From: a candidate division WOR-3 bacterium
Lineage (GTDB): Bacteria; Hydrothermota; Tepidihabitantia; SM23-42
DNA: 64,000 bases
Assembly: GCA_029858255.1 (NCBI GenBank)
Contig: JAOUFJ010000012.1
Location: 1 to 64,000 of the forward strand
Reading direction: 5' to 3'
Under the pieces are notes generated by a model, which did not search any database, was not told where the DNA came from, and saw only the letters and a program-made list of their open reading frames with translations. Below are positions 53,045 to 62,800 of this stretch, in pieces. The position numbers were made by a program, and so were the translations under genes. The stretch's first letter is position 1, and every line of letters starts with the position of its first letter.

Positions 53045-54331
53045 ATGTTGTGTCTCTTTTTTTTGCTAATAAATTACGATCCGCAAACACTCACGGTACC
53101 TCCATTCAAACACACCCTGGGTTTTCATCGAGCATCGAGATATTATCTGCAGCTCTTTCTGGGCCCGACTTATGATTATGATGATCCCCAGGGCGTGGTT
53201 GCCGTTAAGCTGAAAGAACTCGATAATCCCAAAACGCGCAGGGATGATGATGAGTTGACTATCTTCGCGGTCAATGCCGGGGTGGGGCATGTATTGTACA
53301 ATACAGGTCTGTCCTCTGTTAAAGTGTATGGTGATGATCGAATGTTTTCAGAACCCAAGGGCATCACCGCGAACGAGGACGGTCTTGTCGTGTTGGCTGA
53401 CTATGGCAACCGGAGGATCGTGAAACTCCAGTACCGAGGAGGCAATCTCGAGCAGATAGGGGAGATTTCTACGCCCGGGCGTCCTTTCGGAGTATGCCTT
53501 GACTCTGAAAATAACCTGTATGTGACGGATTTTGACAGTTCGAAGATATACATTTTTTCCCCCGCCGATTCCCTATTGTTATCATTTGGCATACCCGGAC
53601 GGGCTTATGGAGAGATCTATCAGCCAATGGGTATCGCGGTTATCGATGCCCGTGCTCCTGATAACTTGCACAATGATGATTACATCGTTGTGACCGATAA
53701 TTATGGTACAAGGGTCTCCAAGTTCACCCGCCAGGGAAGGTTTCTTGGCTCTGTTCACGATTTCGAATTGGGTCTTGCAGACGTCTACATGCACTATGTT
53801 GCGCTGGATTCGTACGGTAGTATATACGTAACGGATGAGGTCAATGACCAAATCCACAAATTTGACCATGATCTCAAATATATAATCTCGGTTGGCAGAA
53901 CCGGCGCCGGGAAAGGCGAATTTATCTCACCCCGGGGTATTACGATATGGCGTAGGTATGGGCAGGTTTTCGTTTCCGAAAAACAAGGTGGTCAGTATTT
54001 ATGGTTGGCTGTCGACGGTTTTGTGGTCGGTTGCTTCCCGGGAGAGTTCTCGGCTATCAGGCCCGGTACGACGCTGGCAATATACCTCACAGATGAGGCG
54101 CGTGTTTTCATAACGGTCGTTAACCAGCGAGGTGAGAAGATACGTGATTTCATTGAGGGGATAAGGCGACTGCCGGGTGAATATCTGGTAGTTTGGGATG
54201 GACTGGATAATGACAATAGATTAGTACCACCCGGTGAATATTTGTTCCAGATCAGACTGCAAGGTCTGCAGGGACATGGTAGAAGGATAAATAAGACAAT
54301 GCAGGCAGGTGTTAAATGTGTCGTATCATAA
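53045..54331 (+). CDS. Secreted NHL-repeat propeller with FlgD-like C-terminal domain
   Basis: 428 residues. The start MLCLFFLLIN gives a short hydrophobic leader. NHL blades recur: EPKGITANEDGLVVLADYGNRRIVKL, RPFGVCLDSENNLYVTDFDSSKI, QPMGIAVIDA and SPRGITIWRRYGQVFVSE (each within about 45 residues). The C-terminal 75 residues (ARVFITVVNQRGEKIRDF, then GEYLVVWDGLDNDNRLVPPGEY) are a FlgD-like Ig domain, as found at the end of type IX cargo. It overlaps the PorV-like gene by 16 bp, so the two are co-expressed. Confidence 0.82.
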   Translation: MLCLFFLLINYDPQTLTVPPFKHTLGFHRASRYYLQLFLGPTYDYDDPQGVVAVKLKELDNPKTRRDDDELTIFAVNAGVGHVLYNTGLSSVKVYGDDRMFSEPKGITANEDGLVVLADYGNRRIVKLQYRGGNLEQIGEISTPGRPFGVCLDSENNLYVTDFDSSKIYIFSPADSLLLSFGIPGRAYGEIYQPMGIAVIDARAPDNLHNDDYIVVTDNYGTRVSKFTRQGRFLGSVHDFELGLADVYMHYVALDSYGSIYVTDEVNDQIHKFDHDLKYIISVGRTGAGKGEFISPRGITIWRRYGQVFVSEKQGGQYLWLAVDGFVVGCFPGEFSAIRPGTTLAIYLTDEARVFITVVNQRGEKIRDFIEGIRRLPGEYLVVWDGLDNDNRLVPPGEYLFQIRLQGLQGHGRRINKTMQAGVKCVVS

Positions 54332-55215
54332 CTTTAGTAATGATCCCCATCTTGCTGTTGGGGACAAAGTATGCAGGAGAGTTTCAGGAATTGCAGGTCG
54401 GTGCGCGTGCGAGCGCTATGGGCGGTACCGGCATTGCGCAATTCGGCGATCCGACGGTGTTATATTTCAATCCAGCTGGTACTTTTTTCATCTCACGTAG
54501 CGCGCACTTGATGCACGCCGAAAATTTTGCCGGTGTCGTAAAGAATGATTTCGGAGCGATTGTTCTGCCCCGCGGTAACATGAGTTTGGGTTTTGGCGTC
54601 CAGTACGTGCACACGAGTGGCATAAAACTTACAACATTGCCCGATACTACTTTGGACCCTGGAAGTGGTAATGTGCCCATCCCTTACGATACCGTGGGCA
54701 CGGCGGATTTTCTTTTTTACATAAACGGATCCAAGGGCAATGACCGGTTCTCTGTGGGCGCAAACATAAAAGTGTTCTACCGCGATCTGAATGCGATAAC
54801 CGGTTACGGTGGCGGTTTAGATCTTGGCGTGGCTTATAAAGTCGAGTATCTGAGGGTTGGTCTGGCAGTGCGTGACTTTGTATTGTCTCCTCTTATCTGG
54901 AGCAGTGGGACGAAGGAGACGATATTACCGAAAATAGCGTTGGGCGTTGCCCCGGTCTTGCTCCTTAGAGCAATTAACTCGACCGTAACGCTTGAAGCAG
55001 ATATTGTGAAGACGATCGATGTGGTAGGTTTTGATGTCAACCTGGGTCTCGAATACGGTTACCGTGATCTACTTTTCGGGAGAATGGGTATTTATCGGGG
55101 TAATTATACTCTGGGCATAGGTCTTCAATATAAGAAATTCAGCCTTGATTATGCTTTCATGGCGCATCCTGATCTGAATAATTCAAACAAATTGTCTGCG
55201 GGGATAAGATTCTAA
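54316..55215 (+). CDS. PorV/PorQ-like outer-membrane beta-barrel protein
   Basis: 299 residues. The signal peptide is IITLVMIPILLLGTKYAG. The signature FQELQVGARASAMGGTGIAQFGDPTVLYFNPAG is that of PorV/PorQ family barrels (UPF0164-like; written here in family terms: GARASAMGGT, then NPAG). The end YKKFSLDYAFMAHPDLNN with SAGIRF matches FadL-like final strands. PorV shuttles type IX cargo to the attachment complex; many paralogues exist, so the exact role is uncertain. Confidence 0.83.
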   Translation: MCRIITLVMIPILLLGTKYAGEFQELQVGARASAMGGTGIAQFGDPTVLYFNPAGTFFISRSAHLMHAENFAGVVKNDFGAIVLPRGNMSLGFGVQYVHTSGIKLTTLPDTTLDPGSGNVPIPYDTVGTADFLFYINGSKGNDRFSVGANIKVFYRDLNAITGYGGGLDLGVAYKVEYLRVGLAVRDFVLSPLIWSSGTKETILPKIALGVAPVLLLRAINSTVTLEADIVKTIDVVGFDVNLGLEYGYRDLLFGRMGIYRGNYTLGIGLQYKKFSLDYAFMAHPDLNNSNKLSAGIRF

Positions 55216-55787
55216 TAAAAGCGGAAGTATTTAGAAAACTGCTCAATCTGTGGGCAATCTTTATCCCCATAACCTATCAGTTATCTCCAGAACCGCGTGG
55301 ACGAATGCTTCTTGCCATGGTATGTTTTGCTGTCGGCATCGTAGATTTTCTACGTCTTCATATTAATGGTATCAAGGAAGCTTTCATATTGTTCTTTGGT
55401 TCATTCTTGCGCCGGCATGAAATCAGACGACTGAGTGGTGCTTCATATCTGCTGCTTGGATGTTTCATAACCTCATTGCTTTATGGCAAGCCGATCGTTG
55501 TAGCTGCGTGTTCTTACATAATCGTTGGTGATACATTCGCGGCGATTTTTGGCCAGAACATAAAAAGCCCCAGAATATTCCAGAACAAGACAGTACTGGG
55601 TACTTTGGCTTTTCTCGTTGCATCTATGATCAGTGCTTATTTACTGTATATTCTCACGGGATCATTGCCTCTTTGGCATCTGATCGTCGGAGCCATTGCC
55701 GCTTCGGTTTTCGAATCGCTTCCATTGCCGTTGGATGACAATTTTTCAGTACCGATCATAACCGGGTTCATAATGAGTCTTCTGTAA
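55215..55787 (+). CDS. Phytol/dolichol/diacylglycerol kinase-like membrane protein, probable ATA start
   Basis: About 190 residues. The family motif HEIRRLSGASYLLLG and IIVGDTFAAIFGQ match the SEC59/DGK1/VTE5 cytidylyltransferase-like kinases, with five or six membrane segments. The first ATG (55305) is too late: conserved-type sequence (AEVFRKLLNLWAIFIPITY) reads upstream in frame with no ATG, GTG or TTG. The likeliest start is ATA at 55215, overlapping the preceding TAA as in TAATG pairs. It may phosphorylate a prenol or lipid. Confidence 0.65.
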   Translation: MKAEVFRKLLNLWAIFIPITYQLSPEPRGRMLLAMVCFAVGIVDFLRLHINGIKEAFILFFGSFLRRHEIRRLSGASYLLLGCFITSLLYGKPIVVAACSYIIVGDTFAAIFGQNIKSPRIFQNKTVLGTLAFLVASMISAYLLYILTGSLPLWHLIVGAIAASVFESLPLPLDDNFSVPIITGFIMSLL

Positions 55788-55789
55788 GA

Positions 55790-55817
55790 AAAAAGGCCCC
55801 GTGAGGGGCCTTTTTTG
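55790..55817. terminator. Bidirectional terminator between the kinase-like gene and rpoC
   Basis: AAAAAAGGCCCC pairs with GGGGCCTTTTTT around a 4-nt loop, giving T-runs on both strands. It closes the plus-strand kinase-like gene and the minus-strand rpoC. Confidence 0.9.
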
Positions 55818-55831
55818 TTTACCACTGTATT

Positions 55832-58800
55832 CTAAATAGCCTGGGCTTCAGTCTTTTCTTCCTCCAGGGTTATTTCCTGATAACGCCTGAGACCCGTACC
55901 GGCGGGGATGATCCTTCCCACGATGACGTTCTCTTTTAGTCCTTCGAGACGATCCACCTTGCCTTCTACCGCGGCATCGGCCAGCACTTTGGTCGTTTCC
56001 TGGAAACTGGAGGCTGAAAAGAACGATTCGGTGGAGAGGGCTGCTCTTGTTATGCCCAGCAGTATTGGACGGTAGGTGGCTGGTTTCTTTCCTTCGACCA
56101 GTGCTTGCTGATTTACCTCGATTACGCGGCGTTTGTCCACAATCTCACCGCCCACAAAAGGTGTATTACCCGGTTCTTCGATCTTCACTTTCTGCAACAT
56201 TTGACGCACGATAACTTCGATATGTTTATCATCTATTTTCACATCCTGTATCCGGTAGACTTCGAGTATTTCATTGACAAGAAAACGCTGCGTTTCCATG
56301 GGTCCCTTGATCCGCAATATATCGTGTGGATCAATTGCACCCTCACAGAGGGGGTCACCTGCACGTACAAATTCACCGGAGTGTACTTTCAAATATCTTG
56401 TTGTCGGTATCTTGTAGGATCTGACGTCACCGACTTCCGGCGTTACGGTGATTTTCCAGAATCCCTTCTCTTCATCGACATCGCAGACACCATCGATTTC
56501 CGTAACCACCGCCGGATTCTTGACGATCTTCGCTTCGAATAGCTCCTCGACACGGGGTAGACCACCGGTAATGTCTTTGCTCTTGCCGATTTCCTTGGGT
56601 ATTCTTGCGATTAGGGTACCCGGCGTTATTTTGTCTCCATCTTTCACCAGTAGATATGTGCCAGCCGGGATAGAGAAGGTTTTGAGTACTTTGGTTTTCT
56701 TCTCGACGATGTTGATCTTCGGGTGATGGTTGCGGAGCCTGTCCTCCACAATAACGAATTGCTTGCCGCCGGACCTTTCATCCACCCAGTTTTCCTGCAT
56801 AGTCACACCGGGAATGATGTCTTGGTACTTGACGATACCACCTAATGGATTCACGATTGGTATCGAATATGGATCCCATTCGAACAGAATATCACCTACG
56901 TTTATGGTACTCTTAGCTTTCGGATAGATGATTGCGCCTATTGGTATGTTGTAGCTGATCTTTCGCGTACTGCCTTTAATGACCATGCGACCCTTATCAT
57001 TCAGACTGACCAGCAATCCATCTTCGCGCTCGGCAGCAGACAGGTTCTCAAAACTGACCTTACCCGAGAATTCGGCATTACGCGAAGCACTCTCGGCGAT
57101 ACGCAGAGCGACTCCACCGGTGTGGAAGGTACGGAGTGTCAGCTGCGTTCCCGGTTCACCAATGCACTGTGCGGCAAGGACTCCAACGGCCTCTCCGATC
57201 TCGACCATTCGACCGGTGGCGAGATTCCTCCCATAGCACTTTGCGCAAAGCCCTACCGGTGCCTCGCAGGTTAGGATGGAACGGACCTTTACCTTCTCGA
57301 TGCCACTCTTTTCGATCTTCATAGAGTCTTCGTTCGAGATCTCTTCACCTGCATTGACGATTGTCTCATTTGACAGCGGGTCGATAACGTCGACGAGGGC
57401 AACCCTGCCCACGATACGTTCGCTCAGTGGCTCAACAATTTTTTCTCCTTCTTTGAGCGCACTGATCTCCTGCCCCATGATGGTTCCGCAGTCCTCCACT
57501 GTCGTCGTTACGTTCTGGGCTACATCAACGAGGCGCCGCGTCAGATACCCTGCATCAGCAGTTTTCAGCGCAGTATCGGCTAATCCTTTTCGCGCGCCGT
57601 GAGTTGAAATGAAGTACTCCAAAACTGTGAGTCCATCCTTACATGATGATTTTATGGGTGTTTCAATGATCTGAACCGAAGTTACTTTACGCTGGGGCTT
57701 GGACATGAGACCACGCAATCCGCAGATCTGGCAGGCCTGGTTCCGGGAACCACGCGCACCCGAATTGACCATCATGTAAAGCGGATTGAATCCATCGCGG
57801 TCTTTTTCGAGTTCTTCGATGAGCCCTTCTTCGATGTCCATGGAAACCCTGGTCCATGTATCAATTACTTTATTGTAGCGTTCAGTCTCAGATATCAATC
57901 CACCCTGATGAGCTCTGTTTATTTCCTGTACTTCCTTGGCGCCTTTAGCCCAGATCCTGTCTTTCGTTTTAAGGCTCAGCATGTCATCGATCCCGATTGT
58001 AAGTCCCGAACTGGTGGCGATTTCGAAACCAAATTTCTTCAGATTATCGAGAACCGTGATGGTTTTCTCGGTGCCGAATCTGTCAAGACACTCATCCACT
58101 ATGCCAGAGAGCGTCTTCTTGTTCACCTCAACGTTTTTGAAACGCATTTCGACCGGTAACTGCTCATTGAAGATCACTCTGCCGGGTGTCGTGTCAATGA
58201 TCTTGTTGTTGAAAACGTATCTTATCGTCTGATGAAACGTTATGTTGCCATGATATATGGCCGTGTAGATTTCGTCGACTGACGAGAATGACCGTATTGG
58301 TTCGGGTGTATCCTTTCTGAGTTTCGTGAGATAGTGGAGTCCGATCACCATGTCTTGAGTCGGCGCCATCAGTGCGCGTCCGTTGCCCGGCGATCGAACA
58401 TTATGTATCGAAAGCATCAGCATGTATGATTCCAGTATGGCCTCCGGAGATAGCGGTACATGCACGCTCATCGTATCGCCGTCGAAATCCGCGTTGTAGG
58501 GATGACAGACAAGGGGATGTATGGCGATTGCTCTGCCTTCACGTAACACCGGCAGAAATGCTTGGATCGACACGCGGTGAAGAGTAGGGGCACGGTTGAG
58601 AAGTACGGGATGATTCTTGATGATTTCATCCAGTATTTCATAGACCTCGGTAGAGCGTGCCCGTACCAACCTGCGTGCACTTCTTTCTGAATCAACAACA
58701 CCCCGTTCCTCTAACTTGCGTACGATCATCGGTTTGAAAAGTTCGAGCGCCATCTCTTTCGGAATACCGCATTGATAGAGTTTCAGTGTCGGGTCAACTA

Positions 58801-59857
58801 CGATAACTGATCTGCCGGAGTAATCCACTCTCTTGCCCAGCAGGTTCCTGCGGAATCTTCCCTGCTTTCCTTTCAGCGCGTCGGCCAGTGATTTCAGCGG
58901 TCTGTTGCCACGCCCCTTTATCGGACGGCTGCGTCGTGAATTGTCGAGGAGCGCATCGATCGAATCTTGCAGCATTCTCTTCTCATTGCGGATAATGACT
59001 TCCGGTGTCTTTATTCCCGAAGTGATCGATTTTACCCGGTTATTGCGTGTTATTACACGTTTGTACAAGTCATTAAGGTCAGATGTTGCGTAGCGTCCTC
59101 CTTCCAGCGCCACAAGCGGCCGCAGGTCGGGCGGTATTACCGGGATTCTTGTTAAGACCATCCATTCGGGACGATTGCCAGATAGCCGGAATGCTTCAAC
59201 AAGCTTCAATTTTTTCAGTAGCTGTATGCGTCTTGCCTGTAGTGTTTCCTTCTCTAACCTGATACGCAGGTCCGATGAGAGGTTTTCCAGATCGATCTCC
59301 CTTAGCAGGTCATATATAGGCTGTCCACCCATATCAGCTTTGAATCCTTCAAATTTCTTAACCGCTTCCTGGAATTCTTCCTCAACTAATACTTCCCCTT
59401 TTCTATAGGGAGAGTCACCAGATTCCAGGACCACGTATGCTTCGTAGTTAAGGATCGCTTCCAGCTGATTGATGGATAGGTCGAGGATGAGGCCGATCTT
59501 GCTGGGTGAGATTTTGTAGTAGAACAGGTGAGCAACAGGGACCGCAAGGTCAACGTGTCCCATCCTGTCCCTCCGCACTGAAGAAGGAACTACCTCGACC
59601 CCGCATCTCTCGCACACCGTACCTCGATACTTGGCTTTCTTGTACTTCCCACATGAACATTCGAAGTCCTTTACCGGGCCGAATATTCTTTCACAGAACA
59701 AACCGTCCTTTTCCGGTCTCTGCGTGCGGTAATTTATCGTGTCGGCGCGCGTAACTTCACCGCGTGACCAGGATACTATCGTTTCCGGAGAAGCCAAGGA
59801 CAGTCTTATTGTATCGTAATCGAGGAGATCAAAAGTATCGTAGATTTTACTTTTCAT
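55832..59857 (-). CDS. rpoC: DNA-directed RNA polymerase subunit beta'
   Basis: 1341 residues from ATG 59857 (AAGGAGG upstream; the open frame continues 50 codons further but without a ribosome site). The N-terminal zinc site CSCGKYKKAKYRGTVCERC, catalytic NADFDGD near residue 455, trigger-loop GEPGTQLTLRTFHTGG and second zinc site CEAPVGLCAKCYG are intact. Its start lies 11 bp inside rpoB, giving strong translational coupling. Final gene of the rplL-rpoB-rpoC block. Confidence 0.98.
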   Translation of the reverse strand: MKSKIYDTFDLLDYDTIRLSLASPETIVSWSRGEVTRADTINYRTQRPEKDGLFCERIFGPVKDFECSCGKYKKAKYRGTVCERCGVEVVPSSVRRDRMGHVDLAVPVAHLFYYKISPSKIGLILDLSINQLEAILNYEAYVVLESGDSPYRKGEVLVEEEFQEAVKKFEGFKADMGGQPIYDLLREIDLENLSSDLRIRLEKETLQARRIQLLKKLKLVEAFRLSGNRPEWMVLTRIPVIPPDLRPLVALEGGRYATSDLNDLYKRVITRNNRVKSITSGIKTPEVIIRNEKRMLQDSIDALLDNSRRSRPIKGRGNRPLKSLADALKGKQGRFRRNLLGKRVDYSGRSVIVVDPTLKLYQCGIPKEMALELFKPMIVRKLEERGVVDSERSARRLVRARSTEVYEILDEIIKNHPVLLNRAPTLHRVSIQAFLPVLREGRAIAIHPLVCHPYNADFDGDTMSVHVPLSPEAILESYMLMLSIHNVRSPGNGRALMAPTQDMVIGLHYLTKLRKDTPEPIRSFSSVDEIYTAIYHGNITFHQTIRYVFNNKIIDTTPGRVIFNEQLPVEMRFKNVEVNKKTLSGIVDECLDRFGTEKTITVLDNLKKFGFEIATSSGLTIGIDDMLSLKTKDRIWAKGAKEVQEINRAHQGGLISETERYNKVIDTWTRVSMDIEEGLIEELEKDRDGFNPLYMMVNSGARGSRNQACQICGLRGLMSKPQRKVTSVQIIETPIKSSCKDGLTVLEYFISTHGARKGLADTALKTADAGYLTRRLVDVAQNVTTTVEDCGTIMGQEISALKEGEKIVEPLSERIVGRVALVDVIDPLSNETIVNAGEEISNEDSMKIEKSGIEKVKVRSILTCEAPVGLCAKCYGRNLATGRMVEIGEAVGVLAAQCIGEPGTQLTLRTFHTGGVALRIAESASRNAEFSGKVSFENLSAAEREDGLLVSLNDKGRMVIKGSTRKISYNIPIGAIIYPKAKSTINVGDILFEWDPYSIPIVNPLGGIVKYQDIIPGVTMQENWVDERSGGKQFVIVEDRLRNHHPKINIVEKKTKVLKTFSIPAGTYLLVKDGDKITPGTLIARIPKEIGKSKDITGGLPRVEELFEAKIVKNPAVVTEIDGVCDVDEEKGFWKITVTPEVGDVRSYKIPTTRYLKVHSGEFVRAGDPLCEGAIDPHDILRIKGPMETQRFLVNEILEVYRIQDVKIDDKHIEVIVRQMLQKVKIEEPGNTPFVGGEIVDKRRVIEVNQQALVEGKKPATYRPILLGITRAALSTESFFSASSFQETTKVLADAAVEGKVDRLEGLKENVIVGRIIPAGTGLRRYQEITLEEEKTEAQAI

Positions 59858-62800
59858 CGGGTTCCTCCTTTTTCTCAAGAGTAATATTGAAACATAGCCC
59901 TTGTAGTTCCTTAAGGAGCACGTTGAACGAAGCCGGGGCTCTTGGTCGTGGAGGATTCTTACCCCTGATGAGTGCTTCATACATTGCTGCTCTTCCCGCA
60001 ACGTCATCAGACTTGACCGTCAGCATCTCCTGCAGCGTGTAAGCTGCGCCATAAGCTTCGAGTGCCCACACTTCCATTTCACCCAGCCGCTGACCTCCGA
60101 ATTGTGCTTTTCCGCCGAGTGGCTGCTGTGTTATCAGAGAGTATGGACCTGTGGACCGAGCATGTATCTTTTCATCCACCATGTGTATCAGTTTCATCAT
60201 GTACATGTGTCCGACCGTCACTGTTGACCCCACTGGCATTCCATTTCTACCATCGCGCAACTGGATTTGTCCGTCTTCAGGTAGTGCTGCTTCTTTCAGT
60301 TTCTCCTTCAATTCTTCGATCGTCGCACCATTAAAGATCGGTGTAATTGCGTAGAATTTTAGTGTATCCGCTGCCCAGCCGAGGTGCGTTTCGAGGATCT
60401 GTCCAACATTCATACGCGATGGTACACCGAGCGGGTTGAGTATGATATCCACTGGTGTGCCATCAGGCAGGAATGGCATGTCTTCCTCGGGCATTATTTT
60501 TGCCACAACACCCTTGTTCCCGTGCCGCCCCGCCATCTTATCGCCAACGGCTATTCTTCGTTTCTGAGCGATGAAAACCTTGATGATCTTTAATACGCCG
60601 TGCGGTAGTTCGTCGCCCTTCAGCAACTTGTCTTCTTCATTTTTCTTATCCGCAACTATTTGAATTAGTCTTTCTTCACTGTCCTTGGCAATAATCGTAA
60701 CCTCTTCGTTCAGCTTGTTGTTTGTTACGAATTTATCGTCGGCTTCAAACTTAGTCACTGTTAGGTTTTCAAAGAAACTGTCGTCGAACGTCCTGCCTTT
60801 GGTGACAATGATTTTTCCCTTTTCGTTGCGTATTGATGAAGCTGCGGTCTTGCCGGCCAGCCGGGTCTTTAAAAAACTGTTCCGAGTAATCAGGATTTCT
60901 TGTTGCATTGAATCGAATTCCTGCTGGATCTTTCTTCTGCGTTCTTCTTCCACATTTTTGGCAAGAGGGTCCGTAGTCTTACGCGTGAGGATCTTCCGGT
61001 CGATAACGACACCTTCGACACCCGGTTCAATCCTTAGTGAAGTGTCCCTTACATTCGTGGCTTTTTCCGCAAAGACTGCCCGCATTAATCTTTCTTCGGG
61101 AGTAAGTTCGGTCTCGCCCTTGGGAGTTATTTTGCCAACGATGATATCATCAGGACCTATTTCGGCTCCCACCCGGACAATGCCGAATTCATCCAAGTCC
61201 TTAAGCAGAAAGTCTGATAATCCAGGGATGTCTCTGGTTACCTCTTCAGGGCCAAGTTTCGTTTCTCTAACTTCGCAGGTGCATTCGATGATGTGAATCG
61301 AAGAAAACGTGTCGTCACGCACCATGTTTTCACTTACAACTACGGCGTCTTCAAAATTGTAGCCTAGAAAGGGCATGAAAGCGACCAGGATATTCTTCCC
61401 GAGCGCGAGGACCCCGTCTTTCGTTGCATAGCCGTCGGCCAGCACGTCGTTCTTCTTCACCTTTTGACCGACTGCAACAAGGGGCCTTTGATGTATGCAT
61501 GTGTTTTGATTGGACCTTACGAATTTCGAAAGTTGATACCTCTTCTTCGTCTTGCGGTTCGTCTCGATGACGATCTTTGAGGCATCAGCATAATCGACCC
61601 TTCCATCTTCCTCCGCGAGCAATAATATTCCGGAGTTCTTGGCGATGCGGTCTTCCATACCGGTACCCACATAGGGTATATCCGGGTCGATCAGTGGTAC
61701 TGCTTGGCGCTGCATATTGGAGCCCATCAGAGCCCGGTCTGCATCATCGTGTTCCAGAAATGGAATGAGTGATGTCGTTGGACTAAATACCTGCTCTGGT
61801 GAAACGTCCATGAGATGCACTTCGCTGGGAGCGACCAGCGGAAAATCATCCCGGCGGCGGCATAGTACTTGATCGGTTATTATCTTACCCTTGTCATCGA
61901 CCGGTGTATTCGCCTGGGCAATGGTATACTTGTCTTCCTCATCAGCTCTGAGGTACATGACTTCTTCGGTCACGCGGCAGTTCTTTACTACCCAGTAGGG
62001 AGCAAGAATGAATCCATATTTGTCGATTTTGGCGAAACTCGCCAAACTCGATATCAAACCGATATTGGGTCCCTCCGGTGTCTCGATCGGACAGATCCGG
62101 GAATAGTGTGAGTAGTGTACGTCACGTACTTCAAATCCGGCCGTCTGTCTCGTCAATCCGCCAAGACCGAGAGATGAGATGCGTCTTTTATGGGTCATTT
62201 CTGACAATGGATTAGTCTGCTCCATGAATTGAGAGAGCTGAGATGTCGTGAAGAATTTATTGATGATATTCGAGACCAGGCGCGGGTTTATTAAATCCTG
62301 CGGCGTCAGCCCCGACTCATCCATCAGCGAAGCCCGCTCTTTTATGTTCTGCTTCAGCTGTTTTATCGCTAGCCTGAATTGTTCACCGAGTAATTCGCCG
62401 ACACGACGAACTCGCCGATTGCCAAGATGGTCAATATCGTCGGGTTCCAGCTCGCCAGCTGCGAGTTGAAACAGACGTCGGAAGATTTCAAGAAGGTCTT
62501 CGATAGCAAAATCCTGTTTCTTTGTGCGTTCCGTAATACCAAGCCGCATGTTCAGCTTGAATCGACCGACATCACCGAGGTCAAAATGACCAAGGTCAAA
62601 GAGAATGTTGTTGATGTAAGACATGGCTATGTCGAGAGTAGGGGGTGCCATTGAGCGCAGTAACGTGTATATCTTCTTTGCGGCTTCTTCTTTGGAATGG
62701 GTGCGATCTTTCTTCAGTGTGTTGGTGAGTATGGTAACCCCGGGATGGTGCGAATCAATTATGGCGACTTTCTTTATTTCTTTGTGAGCAAGGAATTCTA

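Noticed and set aside
55790-55817. Palindrome as a mobile-element end
   Set aside because: The GC stem with T-runs on both sides between convergent genes is a standard bidirectional terminator.
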